Source: Marthasterias glacialis (lineage: Eukaryota > Echinodermata > Asteroidea > Forcipulatida > Asteriidae). Taken from it: 64,000 bases of DNA. The DNA is taken from the NCBI GenBank assembly GCA_911728455.2, contig OU452221.1:6893047-6957046 (forward strand), given 5' to 3'. Under the pieces are notes generated by a model that searched no databases, was not told where the DNA came from, and saw only the letters and a list, made by a program, of their open reading frames with translations. Shown piece by piece: positions 55,025 through 64,000 of this stretch. The translations under genes and the position numbers were made by a program. How positions within the stretch are numbered: position 1 is the stretch's first letter; each line of letters opens with the position of its first letter.

Positions 55025-55866
55025 TTGGGTCTGGCGCAGGGCCCAAAAGCTTGCATGTAATTGTAAACAAAAACAATTTCTGGTCGCAGAAAAACCATGT
55101 TCAGCAATCACCAGAACACCGGTCAAAACGTTTTGTAAATGTACATTAGTTGTGACTGGTACTCTGCCTATTTAAGTTTGGAAAATTAATTTTTTTTAAA
55201 GCAAGTTTCTTTTACTTTAGCTTTTAGAAATTTGGCCCTTATCTGCATTAGTTTGCTATCATAAAACTAGTCCATTATGAAACTTCCATCTCAATACCTG
55301 TTGTTGAAAAAATGCTCAGCCTTCTCAGTAGAGCAATTGATTCACTCCTGTTTTCTTTTTTGGTGATTTTTGTTTTGTTTAAATTCAAGTAAGCTTTTAA
55401 GGAGACTCTTTGCAACCATGTTAGAAGCTCCAAGGAAGGAACCTGATTGGCCGACGGTTGTGGTTTTAAGTAGAAATTTTACATGTGTTCCAAAGATTAA
55501 CTTCAACTATAAAGTATAATATAGTTATACATGTACACTGTGTCACTGGATCCAAGTGTTCTGAACTTGTATTTGAGAACTTTGTAATTAGTACATGACC
55601 AGCGTTGTTGTGGCCCTTTAAAGTTGCTGTGGTGCACCTCAAATTCCAAAGGTGTGATGTCATAGTTTCAGGTCTCGGCTCGAGTCCTATTCACATTTGT
55701 AGGCTGTTTGGTGAACAAAAAGGTAGACATTGTCTCTTGAAACGTGCAGGCTGGTTCTGCTGTTTTCCATACTCAAACACTACTGTAATGTATTCAGATG
55801 ATTATTATACTAGGACTATCTTTCTTCTCTGTGGTCAGGGACATTTGAATTTGTTAAAGTAGTTAA

Positions 55867-56071
55867 AGGGGCTGTGTGGTCATGATGATAGCGGGCCTAT
55901 GGCTGTGCATGGAAAGATGAACTCTCACACACAGATACTACACACACGGATGCACACTTGCAGTCAAATCACAAAGGGTGTCATCTTTGTCAAACTGTGA
56001 TGTGACCAGTGGCGCGCACGTGCGTGTAGTAACTTGGTTATTCCATTTACTGAGAATGACGACACGGCCCC
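55867..56071. mobile_element. piggyBac-like MITE, family J
   Basis: TTAA at 55863-55866 and 56072-56075. The ends are 'aggggctgtgtggtcat' and 'atgacgacacggcccc'. Confidence 0.85.
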
Positions 56072-56220
56072 TTAAACATAAATCAGGTTCTAATTTCAGC
56101 CCTCTGCTTTACTGCAGAATTCTTTGCTGACTGTCACCATTTTTTGTTTATATAGTGTCAACACCAAATTTACAATCCCTGTAGTGATCTAAAATTTCTT
56201 GCTAACATTTGAAATACGTT

Positions 56221-57065
56221 GGGGTTGAAGCCCCTTGGCTAAAATTGGTAAAGTGTCGCTAAATGATTCCATTCTTTGCACAAATCAAGACAGTATGTAA
56301 TAAAACCAACCTGTGAAAATTTCATCTCATTTCGTTGTTTCATTTGCAAAGAAACAGTTAAAAATGCATTCAGTATTTTTGTACGCATTCTTAGGCAGAG
56401 TTTTGGTCTCATGAGACGAAAATAATTTTGATCTTATTTCATTTATTATTAAAAAACAATAACACTTCGGGCAGAAATATTTCAAGGAAAGTTTTCTACC
56501 ATCGATATCTTTATACCATGCAAGGTTTGGCCCTGTGTAATTCTGTTAGCATTGAGGCCTAGACATGTATGTTTTTCTTTCTTTAACCCATGTTAAAGGT
56601 CACATGAATTATTTTTTTTAATTGCTTAAAAAAATATAGCATGCCTATTATAGTATATCTTTAATTTTTTCACATTTTTTACATACGTATTAATCGTATA
56701 AATAACGATTTCTAAAATTCGGGGGTTGCCGTGCTTCGCCCACCCTTCCTCATTAACATAAATTCTAGGACGTAGACAGTTGAAAGGCTGACCAGGGCCA
56801 TGTGTGTGACAATAACATACAATGCATTGTTGACCACTCGGCACCAGATCGTCTTCGAAATGTTTTACCACAGCATACGTCAAGGATCATTGCGTAATCA
56901 AATGGCACACGTTTTCGGGGCTCAATTAAAGTGTACTAACGCATAACAGACACATCAAAATAGCCAATACTATGTTTTGTTAATTTCAAACCATATATTA
57001 AGCCACAAAAATGTACTGTGACAAAAAACCTCTTCATGGGCCCTTTAAGCTGGGGCTTTAAACAT
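56221..57065 (+). mobile_element. MITE, family A, interrupted copy
   Basis: Family A sequence runs from about 56221 to 'taacccatgttaa' (56596), is broken by a 448-bp insert, and ends with 'gctggggctttaaa' at about 57049-57065. Confidence 0.8.
56597..57044. mobile_element. piggyBac-like element nested in family A
   Basis: TTAA at 56593-56596 and 57045-57048. The ends 'aggtcacatgaa' and 'ttcatgggccct' are imperfect complements. No transposase. Confidence 0.85.
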
Positions 57066-59700
57066 GAAATTTTCTATTAATTTATGCACTTTTTTTCTTT
57101 TTTCCTATGGTTAACACAGCCATGAAATTTATTGTTTTGTTTGCCCAAATGCCCATAACGCTACAAAAATGCACTATCTATTTTGTTGTGCTTTTCATAC
57201 GACATAATTCTTTGTGTCTTTCAGTCAACAGAACAACAACAAAACCACCTAAAAATCATTAACCATTTTGCGTTCAAACATAACCCACATTAAAATGTTT
57301 GACTCCTTTGAAAATATTTCTCTGAAGATCTTACAAATTGAAAAAAAAACCCTGTGTTTGTAACAGCTCTTCAGAAGAAAAATTATTAAATGGACAAAAA
57401 CCGAAACAAACTAGTTTGTGCCCATGGGGTACTAGATGTCCTTTCCACTTGTAAGTTGTTTTTATTAATTACTTGCAGCTGCAGGATATAGCTTGGGGTG
57501 GCAGCAGCGTTTCTGCCAGACAAATGTCATTGTCAGGTCAATGTGAGTGAATGTGGTTGGGGGAGGGTTATGTCAGCCAGTATGGAATGGCCACATTTCC
57601 CTGTTTTATTGAAGTTTCTAAATACACGAGATGTTGAGTGGTGGAAAATATTAAAACCACAAAACAATTGGCCGTTCCTTTGTCAGTATTTCCAAGGGAA
57701 AGGGAGTGACATCAACTGCTTGAAAATTTTAGGCATCCTTTAGACTTACATGAAAAAAATAAACTCAAACCATATAATTTTTTTGCTGTTTTCACAAAAA
57801 TGTAAGATCGTTCGTTAAGCGTACAATTTTACATACATTCCCGAAAAACTCTGCCTCAATCATTTGTTGAGAAGCATGCCTTTGGAGTGACTTCTGTTCA
57901 ACCATTGTTGTACTCAAGAGGCTTTTTTTTTGTCTCCCCCAACTTGTTTTCAGAACAGTATGTTTGCACCAGGCAAGCAATTTTCAGCTGGTCAGCTGGT
58001 CACCTCTTGTTCTGAAATCTGTTTGACCACAGAAAACTGAAAACAGTTGTACAAAGTTTTTGTGCATTTCCATTTCCTCTTTTTTTTGCAATTTACAAAG
58101 TTGCACTTCTGTTGCACTTTTAAAGTTTTTATTCGCTTTGCAAGTTGACATTAAACAGTGCATGCAGAGGCTTAAGACTCCTACGTAGGAATTCACAAGA
58201 GAGACTCCTCCCAATGATCAGCTTGCATCTCTGGCATCTGACCAGGGTGCTGTAGCCTCTTGGGGTTATCTAAGGGTCACGGCATAGAACTGCTTGTAAC
58301 TATGCACAGAGTTAAAGCACATCTAATCCTTAGAAAGGTCTGTGTGCTTTCCTATACAAGTATTGTACACCATGTATAATCACCTTACATGTAGGCCTAC
58401 ATTTTATGGTAAGTTTGTTTTGGAACAGAGGTGGGTGTAGGGCCAAAATTTGGGGGAAAACTGTTTGAAGTTGTCATAGTATCGAAAGCTGCATAATTGT
58501 TTGCTTTCGATACTTTTGTGTGAGACATGAGTTTATTAAAAAATGGTTTGCCCAAGAAAGTGTCCGGGTTTGTTAAACAGGGTGTCCTGAAGACAATTGG
58601 TCCCCCTCTTAAAAACTAAAAAACAGGTTTGGAAAAATACTAATTTCAAAGGAAATCAAACCATGTTTTGTTTATTAGAACTACGTTTGTGTGTTCTTGT
58701 AAATCATCTTAAAGAAAATATAAAGAGGAAAAAAATTACCGGGTGTATACATTTTGGGTTTAATAATGTGAGCAATATGAAATTTGTTTTTAAGTTCATT
58801 GAAAACTGGAAGAGGGAAATCAATTACCCCCCCCCCCTCCCCAAGAAGAAGAAAAAAAACAATCCATCAATCAACAAATCAATAAATGAGGCTAATAAAT
58901 AAATAAATAAATAGTTAAATGAATAAATAACATGTAGTTTACATTTTAAAATTACAAGATTCTCACATTTGCAAATCAAGCATGCAACTTGTCAGGTGAA
59001 TTTCTCTCTTCTTGGTTTTGTGTGCAAAACTGAAAACTGAAAACATTTTTTCTATTTTTAATTTGTTTTTATTCAAAAATTCATGTCCAAAGCAGTTTCC
59101 GCCTCTTCTTTTTTAAGTGTCACTTGTTTTGTGTAGTTTTCAAGTACTCATAATTTAATTGAAAGGTCAGGACACAAATAAAGTTTATCAAGTTGTTCTT
59201 TATGATGAAGGTCTTTTGTTGTGTTCCCACTTCACAGTCTAGCCCAATGCTCAGCAAAAACAGTCAACTCACTCAACTGTTTATGCCCACACCATTATAA
59301 TTTTTGCCGTATTTGTGTACTCCAAGCCAATTCTCAGGAAATCGAACCTCAGGAAATCCCTGGGGAATTTATAACCCACCACTCAAGGTTTGCTTCACTC
59401 CTGATGCAATTTTCCTGGGGAAAATGAACACACAGTATGCTTACCCTGGAGGTGTCTCGCATAACCCTACTCCCAAGCTGGGGCAGCTATCTTGAAAAAT
59501 TTGCTAACTGTATTTCTCGGAGTGCTTGCCAGGGTTAGCAATTCAAGTGTGAAAGGGTTAACCAAAATTTCTTAGGAATTTCCAGGAAATTTGTCTAGTG
59601 TGAAAAGGGCTTAAAAAGTTTTGAGTAAGTTTTCTGACTGATCCTCAGCCCATTTTCTGAATTCAGACGAGGTACTACACTGTCGTTCTGAAGTATGTTG
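57066..59700. other. No gene seen
   Basis: 57960-58160 and 58970-59040 share words ('aagcatgcaactt.tcag', 'gaaaactgaaaac') with 18375-18540. An AAT/AAATA microsatellite occurs at 58885-58925. Otherwise AT-rich sequence. Confidence 0.4.
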
Positions 59701-61611
59701 GAGTCAGGTCCCAGAATTCCAATGTCATGACATGCATCCCCTCTACGGCAGAGTATCAGTATCTAAAGCCATAGCCTTCAGACACAGAAGTGGGAGTGGA
59801 AGAAATATAAGACAAGAGACACCCGATCTGTTAGAAAGTATTTCATAAACAAGAATCTGGAGGTAATAAAATAAATTTAAAAAAAACTCATGCCAGGATT
59901 GAAATCAGGTCACGCCCGGTTCAGAACAAATTCCAGTTTTGATTTACACACTGTAATTTTTACAATTGTGAGTGCAGCACAGTTGTGGTCTTTCTTGTGT
60001 CTTCATACTCAGTTTGGTGTACATGTGCTGTATGTGCGTTCAAATTGTTTAGTTATAGAGTTCTCCTAGGATTTTTCAAAACTGGGGGGGGGGCATTCTG
60101 GACCCAAATTTTCGGCTGAAGTACGCTGAATAGAAAACAGTTGTTTGTGTTAGGTCTGAGAAGCTCTACTGTGCAATCTGGAGCATTTAAAATGGTTTTA
60201 AGTTATGATTTTTTGTGTGTGTGAATTTGATCTTAAAATCGTAAAATTGGATATATTTCTTGCATATTGACTGTAATTCCCGCATAACGGCCCACAATTC
60301 CCACGTGTATCGGCCCGTTATGCTAGCTTGTGCATTGGGGAGAATTTTGAGTTCTCTTTATTACCTGAACTGTGTCATGAAATAATCTGACTCTTGATGA
60401 TGAAATAATCTGACTCTTGATGAGTGTATTGAGTTTTGTTTCTTACTCCCGTGATGAGTGTAACAATTATACAGTGAAGTGCGAATTTCAGGCGATGCGG
60501 CATTTACACGCTTAACCCGATGCCTACTGAAATGGTGAGCGTGGCAGTCACCCCGTGTGACATGCGTGCAAGGGGTCAATAGGTGTAGGTGTAGGGCGTG
60601 TAATAATTGCTTTTTTGGGGGGTGACAAGCTTACATAGGGGGTACACATAAACCAAACGTATTTTATGTACAACATGTAGCTCTAATTTTCAAAACTCAG
60701 TTTTTGAAAACAGCTTGGCATGTTTCTACTGTGATCTGTGTATTCAGCAGTCTTTTTTGTTTTTTTTTAAAGTTGTTTTGTTGGTAGTGGTGGTGGTTTT
60801 AGGGTTTGGTTTTTTGGGAGGGGGAAGAATTAACTTCATTTAGGTCTGCACTATCTGGTATTCTGTACATGCATTATGTGAATTGTTTTCATATTATTTG
60901 GCCTATGTTCTTGCTTTGTAAGCCTGAATTTATCAACTTAACTGGAGCCTTCTCTTACAGTCTTTGAGTTTCCAAGTTTTACAAAAGCGAGTCTGTCACT
61001 TCAATTCATATACCCTGTGTAATTACTGTGCATTGTGTGGATGCAAGACGGTCTAACAATTGATCACCCACTGCAAAAGGGCTTGTTTTTTGCCATAACA
61101 TTCCAAGGTTTGCAGTTTACAAAAGTCTGTATTGTTCGTTGATGACCTCTGATTGGTGTGAACAACAGAAGGTATTGAGCTGCTGTGCCACAGGCAGGCC
61201 AGTGGATCTATAAATGTATGAGTAGATAGTCAATACTGGGGATCACCTGGTCATGGTTTGTCTTGGCTTCATGGGATGCTAGTGCACTGATCTGTTAAGT
61301 CCTGGAGAGCAACTCTGTTCTTCAGGTAGACCTGTCAATTGAGTAAGGCATGCCGAGAGAGAAAAGGTTGAACACTGGTTGAGAAGGGGCTTTGTTAGGG
61401 TTGTGGCTATGTACATGTAGGTCTTGGGTTGTGTAAGGCTTGATTTCATAACTGGTCAGAAAAGTTCTGCAAGACACAGAACTGGATCAGCAAGAAACAG
61501 GCCTGGTATTTCGTTCCAAGGGCGGGACAGATTCTCCTTAGTTATTTCATATAGCTCCATGGTTACAGCTTTAAATAACTAAGATTAACCAAATAAGTTA
61601 TAACTTAGTAA
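59701..61611. other. No gene seen
   Basis: The block at 60525-60590 (tggtgagcgtggca...gtgcaaggggtcaa) recurs at 39070-39125 and inverted at 1025-1080. No coding exon recognised. Confidence 0.4.
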
Positions 61612-61973
61612 CTGGTAAGAAAGAAAAACATGAAATGTTCACAGATTTACATATGTACATGTACATACCTTACATGGTATAAAGATAATGATGGTAGAAA
61701 ACGTTCCTTGAAATATTTCTGCCTGAAGTGTTATCATTTTTAAATAATAAATGTTATAATAAGATCCAAAATTAGTTTTTGTCTCAGTGAGATGAAAACT
61801 TTGCTTATAGGAATACGTACAAAAATGCTGAATGCATTTTAACCATTTTCTCGCAAACGAAACAACCAAATGAGCTGACATTTTCACAGGTTGGTTTTAT
61901 CACAAATATCTTGATTTGTGCAAAGAATGGAAGCATTTATAGTCAGTTTACCGATGTTGAGCCGGGGTTTTAA
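61612..61973 (-). mobile_element. MITE, family A, minus-strand copy
   Basis: The reverse complement matches 34134-34486 over nearly its full length ('caacctgtgaaaatgtcagc', 'ttattatttaaaaa'). Confidence 0.78.
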
Positions 61974-63360
61974 AGGGCAACTCTACGAGGGAAGTGTAAA
62001 TTTGAACTGGAGGCACCAAGGCAATTTTCCGAGTGCATGGATGCATTGCAAGTAAAATGGATACAGTTCCGACACTGTTCCTTTTTTTTTTTTTTTTTCC
62101 TTTTTTTTTAAAGTTAAATGTACTATTGTATTCTCACCTAACCACCATAAAACATGCATTATACTGTACCTACAGAAGTTCTGGACAGGTATTGAGTAGG
62201 GGAAAAAATCCTGTAAAAAAACTTCAAGAAAAGAGTAAATCAGGCGTGCAGGGTAGATTATAGTATCAATAACTTGAAAAACACCAGGTTTTGATGGATT
62301 GCGAGTTGACTTCCTGCTGGCATTGTGATACATGTAAGTCTGTTGTGTTACAAAAGTGAATAATAGGGGGGAAGTGTTAGTGCTTTTGGTGTACAGTTGA
62401 ACTGGAAACACATGTAAAAAGTCGAGTTAGAAAATTACAGGGTGGAGGAAATGGGCCTACATACTTTTTGTCTGACACAAGATGGGGAGATTTGTAGGAG
62501 CACCTATAATGTTGAGGCTCCATGCTACAGAGCCAGGAACTTCCTGTCAAAACTATATTTTAAAAAATGGGTTTATTTTCTCGTCAAATTTATAAGAATG
62601 AAAAAAAAGAAAAGAATTAGCTGTTGCAAACTGCTTACCAACCAAAATGACATGTGTTATAAATGCAACAATTTTTAACGGCCTGGATTAAAGAGCTTTC
62701 ATCTAAAACCTAATGAGAGCCATACCTATTAAATGAAAGTATTCTTCAACTTAAAGGCCATTCAGTATAGTCAATGTTAAAAAAATGTCAACACATAAAG
62801 TACATGTATGTAAGAACACTGCAGCTTTACCAATCCTGTAGAGTGCCTTTAAAACATCACATTGCAATCCAGGCTGATTTTTTGGGGTTGTCTTCACTAA
62901 TGCCACTTCACTTTTTCTGAGAAGTGCCTGCACTCTGCAGACTGGTCTGTTATGTATTGTAGTTGTTCTTGTATCATACAGTACCTTTACATTGTAGCCC
63001 TAAATTGACTTTGTTTGAAAAATAGTTTACACAATTAAATTAATCTTCTCTAAATAAAATGTGTTTGTTTTTAGTCTTGCCTTACCGGTGCCCAAGTCAC
63101 ACGCTGCTTTAAAAAACAATAAAAAGATAAGTCGTGGAGACTCTCAGTGACCACAAAAATCGCGTAAAATCAAAACCTTTTTCAGTCTTTGTTTGAGTGA
63201 AACAAAGCTTAAGACGATGTATGTATGGTTTGCGCACGCTCCGTAGTTGAATGACCGGGCAACCTTCAGTCCGGTGGTCCGAAATTACACTGGCGTCTTA
63301 AGATGGCTACGGTTTCCAGGCAAGGGAAACATTGGCGTGTATTCACGTCATCCGGTGTCA
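61974..63360. other. No gene seen
   Basis: A T-rich run at 62080-62110 and scattered short frames only. Confidence 0.4.
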
Positions 63361-63645
63361 ACTGGTTAACCATTATTGCTGCGTTCATGGGATGGGACGT
63401 AAAACCGTAGGACCTGTGTGTTGTGTTAATGCACGTAAAAGAACCCAGTGCATGGGTTCGCAAAGAGAAGGGGCTCATCTCGGTGTTTCTGGTTTGACTG
63501 GACGCACCTTGTAAAACAATTACATAGTTCTTTGTTAAGGAACAGGTCTCATACTTCAAAACGTAACTTCGCATACCTTGCAGGAAAAATACTGAGCGCT
63601 TTGAGACACCCATCGGGTGTGATAAAGCTCTGAACTGCATATTAT
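63361..63645 (+). repeat. SINE, family S1, 5'-truncated
   Basis: It lacks the tRNA head. 'gatgggacgtaaaaccgtag', 'gcacgtaaaagaacccagtg' and 'cccatcgggtgtgataaagc' match 31160-31430 closely, which fits 5' truncation during retroposition. Confidence 0.85.
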
Positions 63646-63911
63646 TTTTCTGGGATTACATACATGTAGTTGTATGCTGATCACAGGTGAGCAGTTTGGA
63701 CACACTGCTCTTAAATTTACCGCAACGGCAAACTTTTACACCACGTTTAAAAAATGTCGGCTCGTATCCGGTGTATCAGCCTGATACACTGGCTTGCACA
63801 ACCCTGTAAGGTTTGAGATTCCTAATGTCATACATGCATACAACTAGCTTGAATAGTTGGTTTTTATGAGGCAATGGCTGACCTCTACATGTAACCATTG
63901 CTATTTTTCAG

Positions 63912-64000
63912 GTGCATTGTAATCATTGTATCCCATCAGGGCCAACTGACACAACCCCCCAAGTCCTCGACCCAGTCTGTCTCCTGATGGGAAAGGACAC
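63912..64000 (+). other. Possible partial exon at right edge
   Basis: After 'tatttttcag' one frame stays open to the window end: VHCNHCIPSGPTDTTPQVLD, then PVCLLMGKD. An alternative acceptor (tcccatcag, exon from 63940) gives the same frame in phase 1. The cysteine spacing suggests a secreted or receptor protein, but I recognise no family. Confidence 0.28.

Noticed and set aside
56626-56883. Minus-strand open frame inside the TTAA element
   Set aside because: It is short, lies in a non-autonomous element and has no transposase motif.

Overview
This window is animal nuclear DNA, AT-rich, with short exons bounded by GT-AG introns and a very dense load of short non-autonomous mobile elements. 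The fold-back elements, the tRNA-derived SINEs with a 'ccttgagcaagacacttaacc' tail, and the mix of fungal-like lysine-catabolism and metazoan KIN17 proteins fit a marine invertebrate. I infer an echinoderm, possibly a sea star; nothing in the window proves the species.

Layout. (1) 3889-15279, plus strand: eleven exons encode a complete saccharopine dehydrogenase domain (458 residues in frame to the stop). The 5' end is unresolved: no lysine-ketoglutarate reductase exons are recognisable upstream inside the window. The gene could be a single-function, Lys9-like enzyme or the 3' half of a bifunctional AASS gene. (2) 22560-35504, plus strand: ten exons encode a full-length 407-residue KIN17 homologue with zinc finger, winged-helix region and C-terminal KOW region. 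(3) 44870-45370, plus strand: an intronless, secreted C-type lectin with an intact EPN/WND calcium and sugar site. (4) 45371-64000: no confidently recognised gene. There are two possible signal-peptide first exons (50303-50348, 52919-52964) and a possible partial exon at the right edge, which could belong to a gene continuing to the right.

The two large genes are housekeeping (lysine breakdown in mitochondria or cytosol; nuclear RNA/DNA binding), and the lectin is probably an extracellular recognition protein. I see no sign that they act together; the shared feature is that their introns, UTRs and gaps are packed with inserted elements. Many of these can be dated or classified from target-site duplications visible here: hAT-like (8 bp), Harbinger-like (TTA), piggyBac-like (TTAA) and Tc1/mariner-like (TA).

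The most unusual objects are an 0.8-kb fold-back element built of alternating 20/21-bp repeats with a 6-bp target duplication (19689-20485), a 1.1-kb inverted repeat whose arms are made of 'gcggcgac'+poly-T units (42662-43785), a perfect 79-bp inverted repeat in a dehydrogenase intron (4090-4284), a TTAA element nested inside another element (56597-57044), and micro-palindrome insertions inside a MITE (49686-49771).
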